From assembly GCA_021740105.1 (NCBI GenBank), contig JAIPAM010000002.1, forward strand, positions 248,001-312,000: a stretch of DNA of 64,000 bases. Direction: 5' to 3'. The DNA is from Flavobacterium sp. (GTDB lineage Bacteria; Bacteroidota; Bacteroidia; Flavobacteriales; Flavobacteriaceae). The notes beneath the pieces are model-generated. The model made no database searches and was not told the origin of the DNA. It saw only the letters and a program-made list of their open reading frames with translations. Of the stretch, positions 54,045 through 62,420 are shown piece by piece (the first letter of the stretch is position 1; every line of letters begins with the position of its first letter). Position numbers and translations under genes: made by a program.

Positions 54045-55418
54045 TTACAAGTTAGTAATCGGACTGTATTTTGGAACTAGCAATTTCATTACCGACCAAG
54101 CAATTAAATAGGCTACCGCACAAACGACAAACATAATTGTGTAACCGGTTTGAATTTCACCTAAACTATCGTAATAATCGAATAAATAACCACCCAGCTT
54201 AGAGACTAAAACACCGCCAAATCCACCGGCCATTCCTCCAATTCCAATGATTGAAGCAATTGCTTTTTTAGGAAACATATCGGAAACTGTCGTAAAAATA
54301 TTAGCCGACCAAGCTTGGTGTGCAGAGGCCCCAATTCCTATTAGAATTACAGGAATCCAAAAAGTAATGTGACCCAATGGCTGTGCCAATAAAACCACCA
54401 ATGGAAAAAATGCAATCAATAACATGGCTTTCATTCTTCCTTCGTATGGGTTGTATCCTTTATTGATGAAGTACATTGGAAACCAACCTCCACCGATACT
54501 TCCCACCATGGTCATGCTGTATAATACTGCTAGTGGCAAGACAATATCGGTTCCTTTCATCCCAAATTGTGCTTCCAAATATTTCGGTAACCAAAATAAG
54601 AAAAACCACCAAATTCCGTCAGTCATGAATTTTCCAAATACAAATGCCCATGTTTGTTTGTAGCCTAATAATTTGAACCAAGCTACTTTTTCTTCAGATG
54701 GAGTTGCTGTTTTTTCTGATGCTTGTGATTCTTCATCATGGATATAATCGTACTCCGCTTTTGATAATTTATTTTGTTCCGATGGAATTTCATATAATAA
54801 AACCCAGAAAATAACCCATAAAAAACCGATAGCTCCCACAAGGATAAAGGCAAACTCCCAACCGTAATATTCTGCAATAACAGGAACAGTTAGTGGCGCT
54901 AAAATAGCACCAACATTGGAACCTGAATTAAATATACCTGTGGCAAGTGAACGTTCTTTCTTGGGAAAATATTCCGCAACAGCTTTAATTGCAGCGGGAA
55001 AATTTCCAGATTCTCCAAATCCCAAAACCGCTCGAGACAACATAAATCCTGCTATTGAAATAGGTACTGCACCTACTCCTATCCAAACCATAAAAGTAGA
55101 AAAAGCAGTTCCTACTGGTAAAGAATAGGCGTGCATAATTGCACCTATTGACCAAACAATTATGGCTAAAATATAACCTTTTTTGGTTCCCAATTTATCA
55201 ATTATTCTTCCCGCAAATAGCATTGAAATAGCATAGATAAACTGAAAAACAGCCGTAATATTAGCATAATCTGTATTGGACCAGCCAAACTCTTCCGACA
55301 AACTTGGTGCTAATAAACTCAATACCTGACGGTCTAAATAATTTACGGTAGTTGCAAAGAAAAGCAGACTACAAATGGTCCACCTGTATTTTCCGATTGA
55401 AATATTGGTTTCTTTCAT
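54045..55418 (-). CDS. MFS hexuronate transporter (ExuT-like)
   Basis: A 457-residue major facilitator superfamily protein of the anion:cation symporter/ExuT group with about 12 transmembrane helices. ATTVNYLDRQVLSLLAPSLS and the loop LAGRIIDKLGTKKGY-like motif are typical of hexuronate (ExuT) and galactarate (GudP) carriers. RAVLGFGESGNFPAAIKAVAEYFP is the conserved signature in TM4/TM5. A long cytoplasmic loop sits near residue 220. It probably imports glucuronate or related uronates released in the periplasm. Same strand as uxaC, 42 bases downstream of it. Confidence 0.92.
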   Translation of the reverse strand: MKETNISIGKYRWTICSLLFFATTVNYLDRQVLSLLAPSLSEEFGWSNTDYANITAVFQFIYAISMLFAGRIIDKLGTKKGYILAIIVWSIGAIMHAYSLPVGTAFSTFMVWIGVGAVPISIAGFMLSRAVLGFGESGNFPAAIKAVAEYFPKKERSLATGIFNSGSNVGAILAPLTVPVIAEYYGWEFAFILVGAIGFLWVIFWVLLYEIPSEQNKLSKAEYDYIHDEESQASEKTATPSEEKVAWFKLLGYKQTWAFVFGKFMTDGIWWFFLFWLPKYLEAQFGMKGTDIVLPLAVLYSMTMVGSIGGGWFPMYFINKGYNPYEGRMKAMLLIAFFPLVVLLAQPLGHITFWIPVILIGIGASAHQAWSANIFTTVSDMFPKKAIASIIGIGGMAGGFGGVLVSKLGGYLFDYYDSLGEIQTGYTIMFVVCAVAYLIAWSVMKLLVPKYSPITNL

Positions 55419-55460
55419 TAGTATTTTTTTGGTTTTGGTTAGTATTTTAATAGTAATTGG

Positions 55461-56870
55461 TTAATCGATTTCAAAATAGGCAACGGCATTTTTATAACAA
55501 ATATTTTCCACCATTGCCCCTATCAGTTGAATATTGTTTGGTAATTCCCCTTTTTGAATTTCATCACCAAGAACATTGCACAATATTCGTCTAAAATATT
55601 CATGCCTAGGGAAAGATAGAAAGCTTCGTGAGTCGGTAACCATTCCTACAAAACGGCTTAATAAACCGAAATTTGAAAGTACATTTAATTGTTTTTCCAT
55701 ACCGTCTTTTTGATCTAAAAACCACCAAGCAGCACCGTATTGCATTTTTCCTGCAACTTTTCCATCATTAAAATTGGCTGCCATAGCGGCAAACATTTCA
55801 TTGTCTCTAGGATTCAAATTATAAACAATAGTTTTAGTTAATAAATCGTTTTTACTGAGTTTTCCAAAGAATTTACTCATATTCTCAGCCATAATTAAAT
55901 CGCCAAGGGAATCATAACCTTGATCGGGTCCTAATTCTTGTAACATTTTATCATTATTGTTTCTAATAGCCCCAACGTGAAATTGTTGCGCCCACGATTT
56001 TGCTTTATTCATTGATGCCAATTCAAATAAAACAGCCGATTTATATTTATTTATTTCTAAATCAGATAGTAATTTTCCATTGATTGCGGTTTGAAAAATT
56101 AAATCTACTTCTTTAGCAGTATAGTTTTCACTATAAAAAGTGTTGTGTCCATGATCCGAAATTCTACATCCCATTTCATGGAAAAAATCGTGTCTGTCAT
56201 TTAATGCCTTGATTAATATAGAAAAATCAGTAATTGAAAAACCAACGGATTGCTCCAATTTTTTGATCCAATCAACAAATGCTTGTCCTTTTTCAATTTC
56301 GGTAGCTTTATCAGGACGAAAGGAAGGTAGGACTTTTATTTCAAAATTATCGTCTTTAATTTTTTTGTGAAATTGTAATTCATCAGTAGGATCATCAGTT
56401 GTTCCCACTACTTTTACATTCATTTTACGGAGAATATTTCTTACACTGTATTCTGGTTTTTTTAATAAAGTAGTAGCTTCATTGTAAATTGCTTCCGCAG
56501 AATTAGCATCCAATAAAGTAGTAATCCCAAAATAATTTTTTAATTCTAAATGAGTCCAATGATACAATGGATTCCTTAAGGTATAGGGCACCGTTTCTGC
56601 CCATTTCTGAAATTTATCATATGGACTTGCGTCACCCGTAATGAATTTTTCATCAACACCATTGGCACGCATAGCTCTATATTTATAATGATCTCCTTCA
56701 ATCCAAATTTGAGTTAAATTCTCAAATTGACGATCTTCAGCAATATCTTTTGGAGATAAATGACAGTGATAATCAAATATAGGCTGCATTTTTGCATGAT
56801 GGTGATACAGTGTTTTAGCCACTTCACTATGCAACAAAAAATCATCAGTAATAAATATATTTTCAGCCAT
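55461..56870 (-). CDS. uxaC: Glucuronate isomerase UxaC
   Basis: A 469-residue amidohydrolase-superfamily isomerase. DYHCHLSPKDIAEDRQFENL supplies metal ligands, RAMRANGVDEKFITGD and the C-terminal MVTDSRSFLSFPRHEYFRRI are UxaC hallmarks. It converts D-glucuronate to D-fructuronate (and galacturonate to tagaturonate). With UxuA and the SDR next to it, it forms the classical Ashwell route for saturated glucuronate. Its start is 6 bases after the uxuA stop. Confidence 0.95.
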   Translation of the reverse strand: MAENIFITDDFLLHSEVAKTLYHHHAKMQPIFDYHCHLSPKDIAEDRQFENLTQIWIEGDHYKYRAMRANGVDEKFITGDASPYDKFQKWAETVPYTLRNPLYHWTHLELKNYFGITTLLDANSAEAIYNEATTLLKKPEYSVRNILRKMNVKVVGTTDDPTDELQFHKKIKDDNFEIKVLPSFRPDKATEIEKGQAFVDWIKKLEQSVGFSITDFSILIKALNDRHDFFHEMGCRISDHGHNTFYSENYTAKEVDLIFQTAINGKLLSDLEINKYKSAVLFELASMNKAKSWAQQFHVGAIRNNNDKMLQELGPDQGYDSLGDLIMAENMSKFFGKLSKNDLLTKTIVYNLNPRDNEMFAAMAANFNDGKVAGKMQYGAAWWFLDQKDGMEKQLNVLSNFGLLSRFVGMVTDSRSFLSFPRHEYFRRILCNVLGDEIQKGELPNNIQLIGAMVENICYKNAVAYFEID

Positions 56871-56876
56871 AATAAA

Positions 56877-58037
56877 TTAAAATAAACTTTTCTCAATTCC
56901 CATTTCTAAACCTCGTAATTCTGCTAAACCTCTTAAACGACCAATTCCTGAATAACCTGGGTTGGTTTTTTTGTTCAAATCGTCTAACATTTGGTGTCCG
57001 TGATCAGGTCGCATTGGAATCACTCTTTTTGTTTCTTTTTGCTTCTTCAAAATTGATTTTACCACTTCATACATATCCACATCTCCTTCTAAATGATTGG
57101 CTTCATAAAAATTTCCTTCTTCATCACGTTGCGTACTCCTAAGATGAATAAAATTCATTTTTGCACCATGACGATCTACAATTCCAGGTAAATCATTATC
57201 GGCAATCACGCCATAAGAACCGGTACACATACAAAATCCATTAGAAGGAGAATCAATAGCATTAAGTAATTGAATTAAATCCGCTTCCGTGCTCACCACT
57301 CTTGGCAAACCTAATATCGGATAAGGAGGATCGTCTGGATGAATAGCCATTAATACGCCTACACTTTCAGCTACTGGGATAATCTCACGTAGGAAATAAT
57401 ATAAATTTTCTTTCAATCTAGCTGCATCGATACCGTCATATCCTTGAAGCACTTTTAAGAAATCTGCAACGGTGTAAGATTCTTCTGCTCCTGGTAAACC
57501 CGCAATAATATTTTGTTGTAATTTGATTTTATCGGCAGCAGATAACTTTTCGAAAGTCAATTTTGCTTTTGCTTTTTGAGCGTCTGTATAGGTGTTTTCA
57601 GCGCCTGGTCTTTTTAGGATGAATAATTCAAAGGCAGCAAATTCATTGATATCAAAACGTAACGCTTTTGAGCCATCAGGCATTTCATACGACAAATCAG
57701 TTCTAGACCAATCCAAAACTGGCATAAAATTATAACATACAATATTTACTCCACATGCAGCTAAATTTTTAATACTTTGCTTGTAGTTTTCTATGTATTT
57801 CAAATAATCACCTGATTGCTTTTTGATGTCCTCGTGAACAGGAATGCTTTCTACAACAGAAAATGTTAATCCTGCCGCTTCCACTTCCTTCTTTCTTTTC
57901 ATTATTTCGTCCACTTCCCACACTTGCCCATTTTTAATATGATGTAAAGCGGTAACTATTCCTGTTGCACCAGCTTGTTTAGCATCTGATAATTTCACAG
58001 GATCATTTGGTCCGTACCATCTCCATGTTTGTTCCAT
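56877..58037 (-). CDS. uxuA: Mannonate dehydratase UxuA
   Basis: A 386-residue TIM-barrel enzyme. It begins [20 protein letters not shown], the typical UxuA start, and carries [20 protein letters not shown] and [20 protein letters not shown] metal/substrate blocks, with [20 protein letters not shown] near the end. UxuA dehydrates D-mannonate to 2-keto-3-deoxygluconate. Same-strand neighbours are the SDR (upstream) and uxaC (downstream). Length and motifs are normal. Confidence 0.95.
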   Translation of the reverse strand: MEQTWRWYGPNDPVKLSDAKQAGATGIVTALHHIKNGQVWEVDEIMKRKKEVEAAGLTFSVVESIPVHEDIKKQSGDYLKYIENYKQSIKNLAACGVNIVCYNFMPVLDWSRTDLSYEMPDGSKALRFDINEFAAFELFILKRPGAENTYTDAQKAKAKLTFEKLSAADKIKLQQNIIAGLPGAEESYTVADFLKVLQGYDGIDAARLKENLYYFLREIIPVAESVGVLMAIHPDDPPYPILGLPRVVSTEADLIQLLNAIDSPSNGFCMCTGSYGVIADNDLPGIVDRHGAKMNFIHLRSTQRDEEGNFYEANHLEGDVDMYEVVKSILKKQKETKRVIPMRPDHGHQMLDDLNKKTNPGYSGIGRLRGLAELRGLEMGIEKSLF

Positions 58038-58067
58038 AACTTATGTAAATAAAATTTTATACTATTT

Positions 58068-58892
58068 TTAAACTCCACTATAGGCACTAAAACCTCCATC
58101 AATTGGGATTACTACCCCTGTTACAAAAGAGGATGCATCATCACATAAATACAATGTAGTACTTACTAGATCTTCTGGTTCACCAAATCTTCCCATTGGG
58201 GTTTGATCAATGATTGAATTTCCTCTTGGTGTCAATGCACCACTTTCATTTGTTAATAATGCGCGGTTTTGATCCGTTAAGAAAAATCCTGGCGCTAAGG
58301 CATTCACACGAATTCCAACTTTTGAAAAATGCACTGCTAACCATTGTGTAAAGTTAGATACAGCAGCTTTTGCACCACTATAGGCAGGTATTTTTGTCAA
58401 TGGTGTAAAGGCATTCATAGATGAAATATTCAAAATACTACATCCTTTTTTACCAATCATGTCTTTAGAAAAAACTTGTGTTGGCAATAGAGTCCCAATA
58501 AAATTTAAATTGAATACGAATTTTATTCCTTCCGCATCCAAATCAAAAAAAGTCTTGAATCCTTCGGTTGTATTGTACAGGTCTTCTTCCAATAAAAAAG
58601 GATTTGAAGTTGTACCTAATGGATGATTTCCTCCAGCTCCGTTTATCAAAACATCACAACTCCCTAATTTATCATTTACTTCTTCCTTTGCTGCTTCTAA
58701 TGATTCTTTTTCCAATACATTGGCAGCAACACCAATTGCTTTACCACCAGCAGCGTTGATTTCATTTGCTACATGATCTGCAGCTTCTTTTTTCAAATCT
58801 AATAATGCTATTTGGTGTCCTTGTTTTGCTAATGCTTTCGCTAAAGTGCTACATAAAACTCCACCAGCACCTGTAATTACTATTGTTTTCAT
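58068..58892 (-). CDS. SDR-family D-mannonate oxidoreductase (fructuronate reductase), UxuB function
   Basis: A 274-residue short-chain dehydrogenase with N-terminal GAGGVLCSTLAKALAKQGHQ, NGAGGNHPLGTT, catalytic Ser in ILNISSMNAFTP and Tyr/Lys in YSGAKAAVSNF. In Bacteroidota this SDR next to uxuA replaces the non-homologous E. coli UxuB and reduces D-fructuronate to D-mannonate. The insertion around residues 93-125 (FLLEEDLYNTTEGFKTFFDL) is typical of that group. Function rests on gene neighbourhood as well as sequence. Confidence 0.87.
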   Translation of the reverse strand: MKTIVITGAGGVLCSTLAKALAKQGHQIALLDLKKEAADHVANEINAAGGKAIGVAANVLEKESLEAAKEEVNDKLGSCDVLINGAGGNHPLGTTSNPFLLEEDLYNTTEGFKTFFDLDAEGIKFVFNLNFIGTLLPTQVFSKDMIGKKGCSILNISSMNAFTPLTKIPAYSGAKAAVSNFTQWLAVHFSKVGIRVNALAPGFFLTDQNRALLTNESGALTPRGNSIIDQTPMGRFGEPEDLVSTTLYLCDDASSFVTGVVIPIDGGFSAYSGV

Positions 58893-58899
58893 CTAAATA

Positions 58900-59559
58900 T
58901 TATTTTATTGATTGAATCAAATTTAATACTGCTTTGGTTTCTGATTCGATGGTGGCATATTCTCTATCAGCCATTAATTGTTTGCTGATGAGTTTGCTTC
59001 CCATTCCCACAGCAGAAACCCCTGCTTTGAACCAACCTTCGATGTTTGCTCTTGTGGTATCCACCCCGCCTGTTGGCATGAATAATAATTTTGGAAAAAT
59101 ATCTTTAATACCACTCAAGAAATCAGGTCCTAGCATGTTTCCTGGGAATAATTTGATAAATTTTACTCCTGCATTCTCAGCTGCGATAATCTCTGTTGGC
59201 GTCATACAACCTGGGCTGTACAACATTTCTTTGCTTTTTAGAAAAGAAGCTACTTCAGGAACAAATCCAGGGCTAATAAAAAAATCAGCTCCTACCTCAT
59301 AGTATTCCTGTGCTTGTTGTAAGTTTTTTATGGTTCCTATTCCTAATAACAAATCAGGCATTTCAGTATTTCTAATTTCAACCATTTTGGTAAAATTACT
59401 AAGTGCTGCTTCTCCACGACTGGTATATTCTATCGCTTTTATTCCTGCTCGGTACAAGGCTCTTAATATTTCAATGGTTACTTCTTGGTCGGCATTGAAA
59501 TAAAGCGGCAGCATTCCTTGAGCTACAATAGCATCCGATACTTGTTGGATCTTACTCAT
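58900..59559 (-). CDS. eda: 2-keto-3-deoxy-6-phosphogluconate aldolase (Eda)
   Basis: A 219-residue class I aldolase. AIEYTSRGEAALSNF, LLGIGTIKNLQQAQEYYEVGADFFISPGF-type motifs and the Schiff-base Lys in KFIKLFPGNMLGPDF are seen, then FMPTGGVD. It splits KDPG to pyruvate and glyceraldehyde 3-phosphate. It is last in the KDG-to-central-metabolism path, with KdgK encoded nearby. Confidence 0.94.
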   Translation of the reverse strand: MSKIQQVSDAIVAQGMLPLYFNADQEVTIEILRALYRAGIKAIEYTSRGEAALSNFTKMVEIRNTEMPDLLLGIGTIKNLQQAQEYYEVGADFFISPGFVPEVASFLKSKEMLYSPGCMTPTEIIAAENAGVKFIKLFPGNMLGPDFLSGIKDIFPKLLFMPTGGVDTTRANIEGWFKAGVSAVGMGSKLISKQLMADREYATIESETKAVLNLIQSIK

Positions 59560-59562
59560 TAT

Positions 59563-60012
59563 TTATATTTTAACTTTAATAACTATTTTTCTTATTTCGC
59601 CTTCGCCAATCATCGGTGCGTGAACATCTTCTGGGTAAAAAATCCCAAATTGGTGGTCCGTTAATTGGAAATACATATCAGGGCGATCATTGAAAAAACG
59701 AACGTCTTTCTCGGGATTGTAATCACCGTTGGGTTGTATGCATTTTTCTCTTGGTTTCCATCCGATGGTTTCTAAACCGCTTACGCAAATTTGAATATCG
59801 ATGTTTTGATCATGACATTCAAATTTCTCTAAGCTCACTTCTTGTGTTTTTCCATTTCCAACGCTGACGATCATTTTGAGGCCTTCGCCAATTTCTGAAA
59901 CGCCAACAGGTAAATTCGCCAAGTCTTGTTTTTTGATGTAATCAAATGCTTGAGCAAATAATGGGTTTAAACTCGTGTATTTTGATGCGTTAGCTAAAGT
60001 ATCTATTATCAT
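59563..60012 (-). CDS. YhcH/YjgK/YiaL family (DUF386) cupin-like protein
   Basis: A 149-residue jelly-roll protein. EKFECHDQNIDIQICVSGLE and FYPEDVHAPMIGEGEIRKIV carry the family's metal-binding His/Glu pattern. Members (NanQ, EbgC) are thought to be sugar mutarotases or anomerases that help catabolic operons. Its place between eda and kdgK suggests it acts on uronates or keto-deoxy sugars of this pathway (inference). Confidence 0.88.
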   Translation of the reverse strand: MIIDTLANASKYTSLNPLFAQAFDYIKKQDLANLPVGVSEIGEGLKMIVSVGNGKTQEVSLEKFECHDQNIDIQICVSGLETIGWKPREKCIQPNGDYNPEKDVRFFNDRPDMYFQLTDHQFGIFYPEDVHAPMIGEGEIRKIVIKVKI

Positions 60013-60027
60013 AGGTTTTGTCTTTTC

Positions 60028-61071
60028 TTATCTTGCAACTCTGCCAGAAGCATCGCCTCCCATTAGTTTGTTTACTTCATCCACTGTAACTAAGTTGGCA
60101 TCTCCTTTTATCGTGTGTTTCAAGCAAGAAGCAGCTACTGCAAAATCCAATGCGTTTTGATCGTTATCAGGATAGGTTAATAATCCATAGATTAATCCTC
60201 CCATAAATGAATCTCCACCACCTACTCTATCAACGATATCGGTAATTTGATATTGACGGGTTTGAAGCATTTGTTTTCCATCGTATAAAACTCCAGCCCA
60301 TGTATTGTGAGATGCTGAAATCGATCCTCTTAAAGTGGTGATTACTTTTTTGGCTCTTGGGAATTTTTTCATCATTTGTTGGCAAACAGATAAAAACGCT
60401 TCTGCTTTTACATCGTGTCCATGGGTTTGAACTGCTGCTCCATCAGGTTTGATTCCAAAGTGCATTTCGGCATCTTCTTCGTTTCCTAAAATTACATCAC
60501 AATACGAAGTTAATTCGGTCATGATTGCTTCACGATCGCCACCGTATTTCCATAATTTAGCTCTATAATTTAAATCGGTTGAAATAGTAACTCCTAATTT
60601 GCTCGCTACTTTAACTGCTTCTAAACAAGCGTCGGCAGAACTTTGAGATATTGCTGGGGTAATTCCAGTCCAATGGAACCATTCAACTCCTTGAAAAACA
60701 TCTTCCCAATTGATCATTCCTGGTTGGATTTCCGACATCGATGAGTGGGCTCTGTCATATACCACTTTACTTCCTCTAGAAACCGCTCCTGTTTCAAGGA
60801 AATAAATCCCCAAACGATCGCCGCCCCATACAATTTTATCAACTCCAACTCCTCTTTTTCGCATTTCCATCATCGCGCATTCCCCTATATCATTCTTTGG
60901 TAAACGAGTTACAAAATTAACTGGAATTCCAAAATTAGCTAATGAAACCGCTACGTTTGATTCTCCTCCTCCATATACAACATCAAAATTATCTGCTTGT
61001 GAAAATCTTAAAAATCCTTGTGGTGCTAATCTTAACATGATCTCACCAAATGTTACTACTTTTTTTGACAT
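60028..61071 (-). CDS. kdgK: 2-keto-3-deoxygluconate kinase (KdgK, PfkB family)
   Basis: A 347-residue ribokinase-family enzyme. MSKKVVTFGEIMLRLAPQGF start, GGGESNVAVSLANFG substrate-binding motif and the C-terminal DRVGGGDSFMGGLIYG PfkB signature with catalytic Asp. It phosphorylates KDG to KDPG for Eda. It is the first gene of the minus-strand arm and is divergent from the LacI regulator. A palindrome lies 56 bases upstream. A fructokinase-like activity is a less likely alternative. Confidence 0.93.
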   Translation of the reverse strand: MSKKVVTFGEIMLRLAPQGFLRFSQADNFDVVYGGGESNVAVSLANFGIPVNFVTRLPKNDIGECAMMEMRKRGVGVDKIVWGGDRLGIYFLETGAVSRGSKVVYDRAHSSMSEIQPGMINWEDVFQGVEWFHWTGITPAISQSSADACLEAVKVASKLGVTISTDLNYRAKLWKYGGDREAIMTELTSYCDVILGNEEDAEMHFGIKPDGAAVQTHGHDVKAEAFLSVCQQMMKKFPRAKKVITTLRGSISASHNTWAGVLYDGKQMLQTRQYQITDIVDRVGGGDSFMGGLIYGLLTYPDNDQNALDFAVAASCLKHTIKGDANLVTVDEVNKLMGGDASGRVAR

Positions 61072-61126
61072 CTTTTTTAATTATTATAGTTTATTGTTTG
61101 TTTAAAGTAATTAAATTGTATTGTTC

Positions 61127-61140
61127 GTGTACGGACACGC
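61127..61140. promoter_or_regulatory. Palindrome CGTGT-ACGG-ACACG, likely LacI-family operator
   Basis: Perfect 5-base arms with a 4-base centre, in the 179-base gap between kdgK and the divergent LacI-family gene. It is the most GC-rich element in this AT-rich gap. The position suits control of kdgK and possibly of the regulator. The proposed link to the LacI protein is inference. Confidence 0.6.
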
Positions 61141-61203
61141 TATTGCAAATCTAAATAAAAAAAATTAATAATTACTTTATTTTTTTAAATTTGAATTTAA
61201 ACT

Positions 61204-61211
61204 TATTTTTG
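61204..61211 (+). promoter_or_regulatory. Bacteroidota -7 box TATTTTTG
   Basis: TAnnTTTG match 40 bases before the first HTH codons of the LacI-family gene. It supports transcription of that gene even though it lacks a standard start codon. Confidence 0.45.
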
Positions 61212-61250
61212 TAGAAATTAAAAACTGTTTAATTTAAAAAAAGCGCTATC

Positions 61251-62273
61251 ATAACAATTAAAAAAATAGCAGAACTGGCAAATATCTCTGTTGGTACAGT
61301 AGATAGAATTCTTCATAGTAGAGGCCAAGTTTCCCAAGAAAATATTGACGTTGTTAATGCTATTGTTAAACAATACGGATATAAAAGAAACATTTATGCC
61401 AGTAATTTAGCATTTAATAAAAAGTTTAAAATTGCTGTTTTCTTACCCCAACACGAAGGGTTAGAGTATTGGCTGGGACCTTTATTAGGAATAAAAAAAG
61501 CAGCTGAAGAGTTTGAAAGATTTGGTGTTACAATGGAATATATCAACTACAAATACAATTCGGCCGCATTCAAAAAGGTAGCACAAAAGGTACTAGAAGG
61601 AAAATACGACGGATTGCTTTTTGCACCAATTTTTTATGATGAATCCTTGTTGTTTTTAAAGGAATTTAAAAAGAAAAATATTCCAATTGTAATGATCGAT
61701 TCTAATATTTCTGAAATTGAAGGATTAGATTATATTGGCCAAGATGCCTATCAAAGTGGCTATTTAGCTGGTAAATTGATCAGTTTTGGAGTAAAATCGG
61801 ACAATACTGTTTTGATTATGAAAATTACTCGAGAAATAGAAACTACCTCTGTTTATTTGCAAAGAATTAAAGGTTTTCATTCTTTTTTTAAAGAAAATAA
61901 AGAGTTGTCAAATTATAAATTTTCTGAAATAAGTATTAAAGATTCCGAATACAATAAACTTACAAAAGAAATGTTCAAGGGAATAAATAGTATTTTTGTT
62001 CCCAACTCCCGTGTATATATTGTTGCAAAATTCATCAAAGAAAATAATTTAAAAGACATTCGAGTAGTGGGCTACGACTTATTAAAGGATAATTTAGCCT
62101 ACCTAGACGATGGAAAAATTGATTTTTTAATCAATCAAAAACCACAAGATCAAGGATATTTAGGAATTAGTCATCTTTACAAAAAATTGGTATTAAAAGA
62201 AGAAATTGAAATCACCAATTATATTCCACTCGAGATTATTGTAAAAGAAAATGCAGGCACATTAATAAAATAG
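61251..62273 (+). CDS. LacI-family transcriptional regulator with no canonical start codon
   Basis: The frame encodes a LacI-type HTH (TIKKIAELANISVGTVDRIL) followed by a periplasmic-binding-protein-like sensor domain (FKIAVFLPQHEGLEYWLGPL through QKPQDQGYLGI), about 340 residues, a normal length. An in-frame TAA at 61230-61232 blocks extension. Between it and the HTH there is no ATG, GTG or TTG; the candidates are ATC 61248, ATA 61251 or ATT 61257. An internal ATG at 61533 would delete the HTH. It is divergent from kdgK and likely controls uronate catabolism. The start given is a best guess. Confidence 0.75.
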   Translation: MTIKKIAELANISVGTVDRILHSRGQVSQENIDVVNAIVKQYGYKRNIYASNLAFNKKFKIAVFLPQHEGLEYWLGPLLGIKKAAEEFERFGVTMEYINYKYNSAAFKKVAQKVLEGKYDGLLFAPIFYDESLLFLKEFKKKNIPIVMIDSNISEIEGLDYIGQDAYQSGYLAGKLISFGVKSDNTVLIMKITREIETTSVYLQRIKGFHSFFKENKELSNYKFSEISIKDSEYNKLTKEMFKGINSIFVPNSRVYIVAKFIKENNLKDIRVVGYDLLKDNLAYLDDGKIDFLINQKPQDQGYLGISHLYKKLVLKEEIEITNYIPLEIIVKENAGTLIK

Positions 62274-62388
62274 TATCGCTGCAAAAAAAATCCAAATTAA
62301 CAATTCAATAATTTTAAGTTTAAATCGTGATGGATTGTATTAAATTCACAATTTAAATTATATAAATTTATTATAGGATTAGTTTATT

Positions 62389-62396
62389 TATATTTG
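62389..62396 (+). promoter_or_regulatory. Bacteroidota -7 box TATATTTG
   Basis: TAnnTTTG match 24 bases before the sdaA ATG. The upstream -33 region is not clear. Confidence 0.45.
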
Positions 62397-62420
62397 TAAT
62401 TCAATAATAAATCGTTAATT

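Noticed and set aside
12923-61071. An ulvan, fucoidan or alginate PUL
   Set aside because: No rhamnose or fucose catabolism, no GH78 or GH105, no PL7/PL17 or DEH reductase of the alginate pathway was recognised.
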